In this document: one piece after another, positions 28,642-40,879 of the stretch
How the letters are laid out: every line of letters starts with the position of its first letter
Position numbering within the stretch: the stretch's first letter is position 1
Source of the DNA: Pterobdella sp. o SKG-2022
Taxonomy: Eukaryota; Annelida; Clitellata; Hirudinida; Piscicolidae
Assembly (NCBI GenBank): GCA_964035795.1
Contig: OZ038320.1
Span: 1,718,053 to 1,782,052, forward strand
Reading direction: 5' to 3'
DNA length: 64,000 bases
The notes under the pieces: model-generated
What the model saw: only the letters and a program-made list of their open reading frames with translations
Told to the model about the DNA's origin: nothing
The model's database searches: none
Program-made: the position numbers and the translations under genes

Positions 28642-31600
28642 ATGTTTACCAGTAATGTCGCTCAGGTTATTCATATTCGAACAAGAATTGTTAACCGTAG
28701 CGTTTCTTTCGGCGTTGAGTTTGAAGAGAATTAATGATATTATGATGATTATAACACTTCTTTATATTTCATCTATAAACTGTCATCTTTTTATTATTAT
28801 TATTATTTGTCATTTAATAATTATTTTGGCGGGTTTTTGACTCCAGATGAAGAATAATTGTTCGCCTTTATGAGCAAAACACATTATTTCTCTAATTTTG
28901 TCTTTATTGTATCTCATTTTCTCAGTTTGTTCGTTTTTTTTGTTGAACTGTTTTTTTTTTGTTGATATCTTGATGTTATTTTTGTTTTTCGCAATTATCC
29001 ATTTTCTTAGAAACCCGTCCCAACCGATTTTCTTTTGTGTGACTAAAAGCTTTTTTATTCGTTTCTCTTTTTTTTCGTATAAGCATTTTTTATTTCTCAT
29101 CTTATATCAATGTTTTTGAAACAAAATAATTCAATCAACAATTAAAACAAACCCACGAGGTATTGCAGTCTATAATAAATTTTTGATATCATTTATCATT
29201 TTAATTATTTCAAATAAAAAACTATGATTCGATTTGGTAAGTCATAATAGGTCATGATGACGAATCAAGTCGTGAGAATAATACATGTATTATTTATTTA
29301 GGTAGGACTTTTTCAAAAAATAAAAATTATCGAAAATCAATTGTTTTTCTTAAGATTTTTGTGAATAGTGTGACTTTCAATTTCTTGAAAATATTACACT
29401 GTTACAAGTGTTCTTAATATTTATTTCTTTAGATTTCAAAGTAACTTATATGTAAAATTGTTTCTGCCACTTTTCAATGCTGAAATCTCACTTTGTTCCA
29501 CAATGTTGCTTCACCAATAACGCACCAACCACCATTTACAACCATCTAAGTAACAAAATATCTTTCACACAGGCTGAAACATTATTGAAGAAGAATGCCA
29601 TCTACCGAAAGTTAGAAGATTTAATATCGAGAGACACTTGGAAGGATGAGAGAAGTAAGCCACAAACACACACGGACAACGAGACATCACAAGAGAGACA
29701 GACGACAATGCAAGAAGAGGCACTGAGGCTGGAAGAAGAGATGGAGCTAAAGGGGAGAGAGAGGGATGCTGTGGTGAATTCTTTGAGATTTTTGGGTGTC
29801 TTTTATAACTTACCTCCCCAAGTCTTCTCTTCAGCCACCTACCTTTTTGACTCTCTCACTCATCAATTGAAGGTTTGTGTTCAACTTCATCTTTAAAGCT
29901 CATTTACCTTTGATGCAATTATAATTTATTTTTCAATTTTTAATTTTTTTACCTTTGCCACTATTCTAGATATTGCCAAAGTTCTTCAACACAATGCACT
30001 TATCTTGCCTACATATTTCATTGCACATGTGCTACCAAGCTCATCTGGTGCCTTTGGATGAGGCCATCCGACTCACCCAAGCTGACCCAATCCTTGTCCA
30101 GTCAACCACCTCTTTCATCGTTTCCAACTTCCAGTGCTCTGATCTGCCCACACCCCTTTCTTACCTGCATCTCTTCCTGCAGTTGATTTCCATTGAAGAT
30201 CCTCTTGCTGGAAGCCAGTGCGGCACTGAAGTGAATCAGCTTCTCGAACTGGTTCTCTGCCATCATTCTTTTACCAAGTACCGGGTGAGTGGGTGGTATT
30301 TTTTATGGTTTTGTTTGATGTGGTACTCCAATGTGGCATTTCTTGAAAAATATTTCTGAGTTAGCCTACAAATCAGTGCCAACATTTCACTTTCATGAGT
30401 TGATAATCTTAATGTTTTCATTGCAGTTGGATATCCTGGTGTTATCATGCTGCCAACAAGTGTTGAGCAACAAATCTCAACTCGACAAGTACAACAAAGT
30501 TGTCAAAGAAATCCAGTACTTTTGTCAGGTGGGTGAGAGGGTTTGAGTGCTAGGACGGAGGTGGAAATAAAACGATGATTACCACAACACAGATGCCAAC
30601 TGATGAGCTGGACAGTTGCATGAGAGACATACAAGTCTTCAAACATCATTACTACAATCATCACCATGCCTACAACAACAATAATCACAAAAATTTTAAT
30701 ACTTCTGATGACTTGAGCCTTATCAACAAAAATCAAGCAATATACAACAACAACAATAATAATAACACTGAACCTAACACTCAAAGCCCAGCCACTCTGC
30801 CTACCAAAGCAGTGAGTTCTGGCGCATTTGTGGCACCACTAGTCCCACAAGCACCCCAGTGCAAGTTGGTGTGGACAGTGTCCAAGAAGCTTTTATCCAA
30901 GATGAGGCCCAGCTCTAGAGCGCCTAATTGCTTGGAGGCGTTGACTGAGGAAGAGGAGGAGGAGGAAGATGATGATGATGATGATGGTTTGGTAATGATT
31001 AAGAGCGATAATCTTTCTTTAGATGATGGTGAGTGTGTTGTGGGAGATGGTGATGCAGACAAGGACGACGTGAGGGCCAATGTTGACGTCACAAAGGTGC
31101 AAAATGAGTTGAATGATGTTGAAGCGTCACAAAAAAACGTTGGAGAGGGAGGTGATGTTGAGGCAACATTGATACAGGGGGTCTCTGGCGATGATGAAGG
31201 TTACAACCGCAATGTTGTTGATATAAGCAATGAAAAGAATGATGCCATGGCCGGTCCTGATGGCGATGAGGATGCTTTCAAATGCTTTGAAACAAGTGAG
31301 CTTTTACTGTTTTTAGTTTTTATGGGTTGTTTGTAGTGGGCTTAAAATAAAAAAAAATGTATTTAAATTGGGGTTTTACAAGCATGGTGTTGACCTTGAG
31401 GGACATTGTTTCAAGTGTAGCTGTTAATGAGTGACTGTAAATGTATGCAAAGAAGGTACAAAGGTGTTTGACGAGGTTATGGACTTGTGGGAGTCTTATA
31501 CTTTGGGAAACCTTTGTTTTTTATTTTAGGAGTTTTATAGGCTTTTTCACTCACATTTATTTTTCATCTATAATAATAATGATAATTTTTATTTGAAAAA

Positions 31601-32169
31601 ATAATATTTAAGCAGTTGTATTATTGTTATTTTATTTTTCTTTCAAAGCTGGTCATTTTAAGGGTCAACACGAAAGCTTCATTTCCGATGATAATGATGC
31701 AAATAATCGAAATAACAACAAAAATAATCATAATAATAAAAATAATAATCAAAATGCTGGTGGAGTTGAAGCCGATGAGATAAATGGTGAGACCTATAAG
31801 ATTACTAAGAGTAAAGCATCCGCCCACCCATGCTTCGACAGCCAATCAGATTTCATCATTAAATGTCTGCTGTTTTTAGACTTTGAAAATCTCGACAATA
31901 ATGACGCAATGGAAAACAAAAGGTTCAAGAAGGAAAGGTACATACACGATAGATGGATGGAAGAGAGAATAAAAAGGAAGATTTCAAAAATGAATAAAAT
32001 GAAGTTCAATGATTCCATAAAGAAAGAAAGCAATGAAGGAATGAATAAAGACAAGGGGGTTTGGGCTGATGATGTGATGGTGGTGATGTTTGATTATGGT
32101 GATAATGAGGATGAAAAGATGAAGAAGAAGAAGAAAAAGAGGAAGAGAAAAAATAAACATAAAAAATAA
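28642..32169 (+). CDS. Cyclin G/I-family protein with acidic/Asn-rich C-terminal extension
   Basis: Exons 29573-29872, 29970-30284, 30427-30528, 30593-31295 and 31649-32169 join in perfect phase. A candidate first exon (28642-28665, MFTSNVAQ) fits in phase but is weak. The cyclin-box part aligns with cyclins G1/G2: an N-terminal helix ETLLKKNAIY, then VVNSLRFLGVFYNLPPQVFS, PKFFNTMHLSCLHISLHMC, PLSYLHLFLQLI and LCHHSFTKYRLDILVLS. The cyclin G C-terminal signature KLVWTVSKK follows. A 75-residue insert rich in charged residues sits before FLGVFYNL. Beyond the signature lie poly-Glu/Asp, Asn-rich and Lys-rich segments (last about 15 residues almost all Lys/Arg/Asn/His), a possible nuclear localisation signal. 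Known family role: atypical cyclins in p53/PP2A and growth signalling. The last exon could be cut short by a strong donor (gtgaga) near 31787. Family is fairly sure, subtype not. Confidence 0.7.
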
Positions 32170-32272
32170 TTCAATTTAAAATGAAAATGTTTAAAATTAT
32201 CAAAAAATTGTTAAAATATTCTATATAATATTCAACAAGTGATAACAAAGATTATATTTAATAATGATAATA

Positions 32273-33133
32273 TCAACAACTCGATGTGAACCAATCAAAT
32301 TCGGCAATTCTTCTCATCGTATCCTGCAACCATTTTTATTCCAAATAATACTACATTCTTAATATGCAATCAGGCTAATTAATATTAATGAACTAATTTA
32401 TTTATATCGACCAATCAAATTTCTTCAACAAAATCCAATGAAACTCACTGAATGTCAATATATTTACAAACCGATTGATGATTGGCGGATTTGTTTATAA
32501 TTTAAATTTGTTTGAAATAATCATAAATGAATGTTATTGAAGAAAAAAAAGATCATCAGAATATAATAATAATAATAATAATAATAATGTTATTGTTGTT
32601 ATTTGGAAGGACCTTCACAACTTCAAGGACTTGTTTCTTGACCATTCCATCTGCTGACATCATCATCATAATCACTTCATCATCGTTGTTGTCATCATCA
32701 TCTTTGTATTGACCTCCGCAACATGAATAATTTGTTACAATCCTCAATTGGAACAAGTAATCATGAGCACGTAATCACCTTACTTCCATCATCATCATCA
32801 TCATCTTGCTTCCCACGTGATCATCACCTCTTTGATTTCATTACCACCATTTCATTAGCTTATGTTTCAGTTATTTTTATTTTGTATTATCAGACCTCTA
32901 AATTGTCAAAATCATTATCATTGCTTATCATTATCACCACTACCCTCTCTTCTATCCTCATCATCATCATCACCACCACCCTCACTTCTATCATCCTCAT
33001 CATCATCATCACCACCACTAAGCATTTCAAATGACTTACTTGTTGAAGCGTTTGACGACGTTTTCTTGACCTGATTATCTGACCCGATTATTTTGTTAGT
33101 ATTATGGACAGTTGCCAAGGCGGTTTCATTCAT
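32273..33133 (-). CDS. Small acidic protein, three exons, unrecognised
   Basis: Exons 33040-33133, 32613-32713 and 32273-32323 give an 81-residue protein. The first donor is a perfect gtaagt after CAA (phase 1), the second exon ends in phase 0, and the third begins after a good ttgcag. Start MNETALATVHNTNK; the middle has an Asp-run (KDDDDNNDDE) followed by a helix-like VKKQVLEVVKDTMRRIAEFDW; it ends FTSSC. No signal peptide or membrane segment. The amphipathic C-terminal half suggests a partner-binding helix; I recognise no family. It converges on the cyclin gene with stop codons about 100 bp apart. Part of its first intron is (ATC)n-rich. Confidence 0.45.
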
Positions 33134-36100
33134 TTTTCGCTTGAATGATTGATCGTTGTGTCGATCCGTTCATCTTTCTTGGTCGATTCGTTAAACTTGT
33201 TATTAGCATTTATGTTATTATTATTCCTATTGTTCTTTTTTATTATTATTTTTAATTTCCAATATTTAAATCAAATTTTTTTATATTAAGTTATATTACT
33301 CATTTATGATTTTTAAGAATGTTTTTTTATCTTTTATAAACATGAAACTGGAATATAAAAACCCGAAATCATTTTGAGGCTTCAAAAAAATAATATTATT
33401 GTTTATTATAATTATTGTTATTATTATTACAAAAGATATTTCATATAATCCAATTATCTCCGAAACGGTTATAATTTTTTTAATAATTTCATTATGGACG
33501 ATGTATTGTTTTTGGACGCCATTTTGTTTTCAAGGTCACTTCAATGATATTTCGTCTGCATCTATTTTGAATCTTTCGTCGTCATTATCATTATCAGGAT
33601 CTATCTTTATATGAGTTTATGTTCTCAATCAATTATTTATTGTTTTTTCAATGTTTTTCACCTCTGGCCTGTATGCAACTCAAACAAAACAGAATCTCGC
33701 CGTCATAACAAAAACAATATCAACCATTTATGGAAATAATCAAAAAAAAAATAATTTGGTTATAAAGCAATTAATCATAAAAATAATACAATAATAGTCA
33801 TAATAATAAAAATAATGTCCTAATGCAATAATACTAAGAGTATTATCATAGCCAACTTTCGCACCTCCTGACAGTTTCCTTTCGCCTGTCAGAGGTTTGA
33901 GTATTTTGTCTTCGTTGCTGTAATTCAGACTACCGTGCGCCTTATAAATGAATTAATCAATAATATTCCAAAATTAATAAAAATTATAATTTCCATTGAA
34001 TATTTTCATAAAAATATTAGTATTGTAAAGTTAAGCCGGTTTGTAGCATCAATTGTAACCAAGCGAAGAAAATATGGCATTTGATCAGCACCTCAATCAT
34101 CATCCTCATCTTTATTTTAACTATCATCCTCTTCTATCGCATTTTATCCACTATTTTCTTATCCTGTTAATTACTATTCTATTTCATTATTTTTACTATT
34201 AATTATTATGATTTTGATGGGATTCGGTATAAGAAGTGTTGTAGACGATTATTTTCATAATCATATAAATAATTTATTGTTGTTATTATTATTGAAGTTT
34301 TGGAGTTTTCATTGTTTTACCATCAGAGATTTCAATGTTCGCTGCAGTCACATCATCACCTTCACCATTATCATCATCTTCATCATCATCATCGTATTCA
34401 TGGCTATCATCGTCATCATTATTTCTTAAACTCGTATTAATCATCATCAACATATTAATAGGGATAAATTAGTTTTTAATATTCTCGTCAATATCTTTAC
34501 TATCATCATCTTCACCACCACCATCATCATCAACTGGCCACACTTCTTTCCTTATTCGTGCCTGCGATTCCATACAACTTTTCATATTTATTTCTACGTT
34601 TTTTACTTAATGAATGATATAATAATTTATTTGATGCTTATTTTTTTGTGATGATGCTTTATTTTTATTATTATTATGATTATTATTTTTATTATTCTTA
34701 CGAATTTACTGCCCTCCACATATCCATCTATGGTTATATTGATGCTTTATGCTACATCTATTATTTATATAATCTTTATTATTATTTGGATTATTAACAT
34801 TATTTTTATTCTCATTATTAATGATATTTTTATCAGTGTATCATTATTTTTGTTGTTTTCGTTGTAGGGTCACCAAAGCAATTAGTCGCGATATCATCTT
34901 TGTTACTACTCGGCATTATTGATTAATATTTATTTTTGTTTTTATTATTTTTTAAATATTGTTATATTTTTAAGTTAGTATTACCATTATTCTCTTTGTG
35001 TTACCACAATGCCGCAAATTCGTTTTGATATCAATTATTTATTGATATTTCCAACCAATTATAAATATCTAACATGATTTTTCTGACTTTCTATTGGTTC
35101 ACTTGCTTCTATGTCATCCAACCAGCTTGTCTTTTTTATCCATCAATTCATTTTTTTAGTTTTTCTCATCCATCGGTTCCGTCTTGATTCATTCATCATT
35201 CATTTGCAATATCCCTCCTTATATCCATCCATTCATGCATCAATCCATCCTTCTCATCCACTCATCAACTCACTTATCTTTCCATCCGTTTTCTTTTTTA
35301 CCTTTTCACAGTCAAATGGTAACATACGCGTTGTTATTTTTATAGAATCATCGAAAAAATAGAAAAAAAAAATGAAAACCATAAAAATAAACAATTACAA
35401 CGTTGTTATGTGGGGCCATGATTCTTTCGTTCTTTCCTGGTGTCTCATCATTGTTATTATTCTTATTATTTGATTTATAAAAGTTCAAGAACAATTATTA
35501 ATTGAATATTACTTATATCGCCTACTCTTACCTTCCTTGTCAGCATTGTGGATTTTATGAACTGCTATTATCAAATGCTAATCAATGATAGATGGTTTGA
35601 CAGCTTTTTAGTGTCGTGTTCATCGAATCTTATCCATCTGGTTATCATTTCAAAGTATCAGACGGTTCAACGGAATTTTATAATGTATTCAATTACATAT
35701 TTTCTTATAGCTTAGAGTGATTGAAAGAATGATTGCCGATCAAAATTTCATTCTTCTACATCTCACCACCATATCCACCATTTTTAATTTCACTTTTCTC
35801 TTTCGATTCAACTAAATGCTTCATTTTATGGCGTTAATTATTGTGCAGCTTCATAATTTTATAAGGAGATCTTAAACGTCTCAAGCGCCTAATTTCAAAC
35901 TACGTGGCGCCCTCATAGAGTGAAACTTATATTTATAAGTGGAAACAATTTAAGCACTGCATATTAAATTCAATGAATATTAATTAGATTTCACTACAAT
36001 TAATGATATTCCAATTGTAATCATCTAACTACTTCAACAGCAGTATGACTCACTAGTCTTATCCAATCATTAGTCTATATCCAGTCTTTGGACTGCCTAC

Positions 36101-38179
36101 TATATTTGTATATGAACCATTACCTTCTTATGTATTGATTATTGGCTCATTATATATTCATAATATTTTTCATTACGTATTAAAATCTCTTGTAATTTGT
36201 TCAATAGTCAATAACTTTTGGTATTTGCCTACACGGTAAAATATTTATACCAATAAATTATATATTAAAGCCTTATTGTTATAATTAGCCTTATGAATAT
36301 TAATTAAATCTAATTTAATTGATTGCTCATCTCCTAGTTACAGCATTCTCAACACATCTGCCAAACTCTCCTTGTCATTCCTTTTACATTTCTGTTATTT
36401 TTTTTTATTATGCTATTCTATCTGTTTTTTTATTGATATTATTAAGGTTATCAAAGTCGACTTCTCATTCCCAGCATCACTTAATATGCACCGTATGTAT
36501 GACATTAGTTAATTAATTATGCAGCCATGATTTCATTGGTCAACTCGATTGATTGTTTGATAACTTGTTTTTCTAAATATATCTTTTATTAGAGACATTT
36601 AATGGTAATCTATAATTGTAACATCAGAAATATCAAATGAAATATGGAAGCTTTTTTAGGGCTGCATTTTCTTTTAATCAGTTCAGCTTTACCTTCGTGT
36701 TATTATTATGGGTATTATTTCATTAAACAATTTATTATTTGCATTGTTACGGAGATTATTGTTATTTTGTGTGTAGTTAAATTTTTGTCATTTCAAGTGT
36801 GACCCGCCTAGTGGTGCTCGCTTGTCAACTTCAATATCCTTATTATTATTATAACTTATTGTTATTATTGTAGTTGTAACTTAAGAGCTTTGTTTCTCGG
36901 TTCAACCTTCCGGGTTTATGTCAGGTTTTATAGAAGTATTTTATATCGACATATTTTTCACGAGTTTTCACATTATTTCTCAAATGATATTTTAATTTAT
37001 TCTACTTCTGATTGACCTTCTCCATCAAGCATGTGATCATCAACGAAATTTCAAAAGATAGTGCCTCATTCGTCAGTATTTTCCCGCCAAAAAAATAACC
37101 GACCAATTAAAACCGACTTTGATTTCTTCAATATCCAAGTAAAACCAACAAATTAACAATACAACTCGACTGTTGAAATTTTAGTCAATAAAGATTGACT
37201 TCAATGGGAAATCAAAATATAATTTGATTTAACACCCAATCAAAAATATGCGCATAACAATCGACCAATCAAGAATGCAAACCAAAAAGCTTAACCAAAC
37301 AATCAAAAGCAATCTCAAGTTCAACTTCTTTTGTGCGGCTCACAACTTGTTCACAGATTTGCCACCCTCAACATTCTTACTCCTCCTGGTTGTAACCCCA
37401 CCCACCCTCGTCACTCAAATCACTCAGTTTTTTAAAATATTATTTACGTATGATATAGTAAATTATTTAACTATATTTTCAAGTATTATTCCATGATTAT
37501 TTAAAGTACTTCGCACAAATATCCTTCATAGATGTTCGATAATCACTTTTATACGTCGCTAGGTGGGACTTAAATGCCTGCTTCAACATCACTCTGATCC
37601 TCAGGACCCTTCTATGCACCACTCTCTCTTCTATCCTTCATTCTATTATCTATATTTTTTCATTCATCCTCTTGTTTTTCGTGCGTTTCCTTGAAATCTC
37701 TTTCCACCTATACTCATACACTCATTTTATATTTTTTGTTCCCCTCTTCAATATTTTATTTCGCTCTCAATTGCCTTTAACTTTTATTCTTCAAACCCGC
37801 TTTGAACCTGATATTCTCAAATCATGCAAAACCTCCAACCCCCATCAACATAAAGAAACCTAAAAAGAGCAGCACCAACCTTCAAAGACCACTCCACAGA
37901 TTAGCACTACACATTCTTTACCACACTCACACATACACACGCTACCTTCTCAATTCTTCACATATGATAACTTAATGATACAGTTATCAATAGAAATATC
38001 CTAATCACTAAATTTACTTAATCTCTTCGTTGACTACTTCCAAATAATCTTTGCTATTACTTTGTTAGCATCCTTGTTCAAGTTGTCATCATTTCGTAAC
38101 CCTAGTACCCTTCATACCAGACCAGCCCTGTACCATCTACGATTTTTCTCGGGGTTTTCTTCCAGTCTCAAATAATGAT
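33134..38179. other. Gene-poor stretch, AT-rich with (ATC)n and (ATT)n tracts
   Basis: No gene model supported. Low-complexity ATC/ATT tracts occur at about 34080-34130 and 34345-34530, and a CATCCAT-type tract at 35110-35300. A short perfect hairpin (CTGACAG...CTGTCAG) lies near 33871-33895. Segments at 37240-37500 and 37560-37860 are less repetitive but gave no splice-consistent frame. Confidence 0.4.
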
Positions 38180-38317
38180 GAGCTTTATTATTTATATTGT
38201 TCTTATTATTGTTATTATTAATGATATGCTTTATTATTTATATTGTTCTTATTATTGTTATTATTAATGATATGCTTTATTATTTATATTTTTCTTATTA
38301 TTGTCATTATTAATAAT
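38180..38317. repeat. Tandem repeat, three 46-bp units
   Basis: Three consecutive near-identical 46-bp units (38180-38225, 38226-38271, 38272-38317), each containing CTTTATTATTTATAT and TTATTATTAAT. Differences are a few bases; the third copy is most diverged. Confidence 0.85.
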
Positions 38318-40879
38318 TTTTATTTTTATTATTCATCATCAGTCCACCACCTCCAGATATTTTGGTGTCATATCAGTCGTTCACTTTTGGTCAATATTAT
38401 TATTTTTCTTTTTCAATGTGTATTATTGTTGCAAGGTATGTAGGAAACATTTGCGACAAAGCAGCTGTGGAGGTTGTGTCGTTATGCAAAGCTCCATAAC
38501 TCGGGGTTATTTTTAATGTCATTTTGTGCATTTCAATACATTTCGGCGATATGAAAAACATTAGAAAGTTTTTTTGTTAAAGTTTGAAATATTTTTGCCT
38601 ATTTAATTTTGAGGACATTCATTGCTTAGTTGTGGATATATTTTATTTAAATTATTTTTTTTGTTACGGCATTGAAATTAATTGGCGTGTATTATGTCAG
38701 TGGCTCAATCCTCACCCACCAACCCAGCATATCGGGCTCATCTCTCCATTCATAGAGAGTTTAACTGTGATCTCTGCATCAGCCCCACATATTCATTCGA
38801 AAGGTATTTCTACGGTTTCTCAGTCATCACACGATGAAGAATTAAGTGACTGGGACTGAGAATACTGGTTCAAACATCAGGCTGTCCCACAAATATCGCT
38901 TGAACCAATCTTTCATCGGTTTTCCATCAAAAAGCATCGAAGGTCTGTGGATTGCAGAGTGAACCAGTACTGGAGTCTAGCAGACGATGCTTTTAAGACG
39001 ACAAAACATCACTGGAGATGCTTTCCTTTGCTATGATCCTGATTCCGTTGTGGGCTGACCCGGTAAATGGTGCACTAGTCTGGTTGTATGTGTTGTCTGG
39101 CTTGGCAGCTTTCAACAAGCTGCTCACGACTTCTTAGGTACAAACGATTTCGGAAGTTTTGACACCATACCTTATATCAGATTTTCAACCATTCCACCTG
39201 CTTCATCATTTGTGGTGATCTTTATGGTCTGTGCAGAATCACTATGTGCAAAGGGGTCGAAGCAGGTTTTCTGGGAGGGTGCTTTTGGCATTCTTTAGTG
39301 CACTCAATCAGCATCATTGAGCAAAAATTATCCATTTCTTGTGCCATCAAAACTCTTAGTACACTTTCAAACTTTCTGGAGGGCTCCACCATGTTGAAAC
39401 TAAGAATGCCAAAAGATCAACGTAAAAATAAAAGGTATTAAAATTATTGTAGCCAATCAGCACGGTTCATTTTCGCGCCATTGCTTCATTGTTGCCGTCA
39501 TTTTGAGACTTTCAACACTCCATTTTGTTTCTTGTGAGCGATAATTGCTTTTTTGGCGAAAAAATTATTCATGTTTTGTACTTGATATGATTGGCACCAA
39601 AGAACTTTTGATATTTTGATTTTATTGATAGTATTCTGAATGTATCTTGCAAGAATTTCACGCTGATGGCCTGCTAGTCCTATTCTCGTATTCATGATCA
39701 TGCTATATTTCATCATCACTATTTCAACATCATCGTAACCATTATGCACCTTCACCATCCAATCAAAAACCACCCAACTACTATCATCACTCCCTTTCAT
39801 CTCTCATCACCATTGTTTCCATGACACCACCGTAGACACTGAATTATGAAGCGTTCTTCGAAAATTATCGCAAATTGCTCAACCTACGTCTTATTTGTCT
39901 TTTTGTTTTTAATTATTTTTTTATTTTTGCTCTTATTGTCTTTTTATTATATTTTTTATGATTCAAATTGCATAGAAGTATGTTGTTATAGTTAGACATG
40001 GTTATTAGATCCCTGTCATCATCCCTCAAATATTTAATTCATAACTTACCCATCGTTTATTTATAAATATTAATTAATATATTAATCCATTAAAAAATCA
40101 TTACCTCTCAGTGAACTAATTTGCAACTTGATGTTGATATCAATTGCCAGCGTTTCTTTATCTGCTCTTCTGCATTTCAACTTTGGCTTCAGATCCAAAT
40201 AAATTATTTGTTTGTTGTTTCTAATCAGCAACTTTTATCTCGGTCGATGCTAAAACCACAGTTTGTGAAACCATAATAGCGTATCATGATGATTATAACT
40301 ATAACCAGTGCTAGTATGGACAGCAACGTAAAACGGCCACTTATATTTCAAAGCGATAAATCTCGATCAAAAAATCGTTGCATGTCTTTGACTTCTCAAA
40401 CGTGCGCCATAATTATTTCACAGTGAGAGGAGTACAAGTTTTTCTCGATAATTAACTCGAATCAGTAACAACATTTTTAAACTCAGGGGTTTACCAATCA
40501 CAAAGGAGCTCTAAAAGGAAAATTTCATTATAACATTGTTCCAATGAAAGTTTTAGTTTTCAACTTGACTAACGCTTCCATCCACAATTTCGAATATCTT
40601 GTCCTCAAAAGCTGTGGAAAGATTACTTTTGATAAAAATGGCTCTAAAAACATCTATCTCTAATGTATTGAAGGTGGCTTACTACTTCATTCCCAAAATA
40701 TTTGGTCCTATTTTGCTTTTCCACTTAAACTTTGGTGCTCTCTCAACAGTATAACAATTATATAACTAAAAATATATTAATTATTTATTAATAACTCAAA
40801 CACTTAATTTGCGAAAGAAAAAATGAATTACTAATTTTTATTGTTGAAAAAAAATTAATTAAAAACACAAACAACAGTT
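38318..40879. other. Non-genic stretch with a GC-richer, stop-riddled block
   Basis: 38690-39440 is noticeably less AT-rich than its surroundings, but every frame is interrupted. It looks like a decayed mobile element or pseudogene that I cannot name. 39440-39560 holds a CCAAT-like box and TTTTCGCGCC, a promoter-like mix without an assigned gene. The minus-strand frame 39498-39800 was examined and not accepted. Confidence 0.35.

Noticed and set aside
33871..33895. Hairpin CTGACAG...CTGTCAG as histone-type 3' stem-loop
   Set aside because: Stem and loop sequences do not match the histone consensus and no histone gene is nearby.
39498..39800. 100-codon minus-strand frame
   Set aside because: No recognisable domain, no splice context and an in-frame stop just upstream of the Met; evidence too thin.
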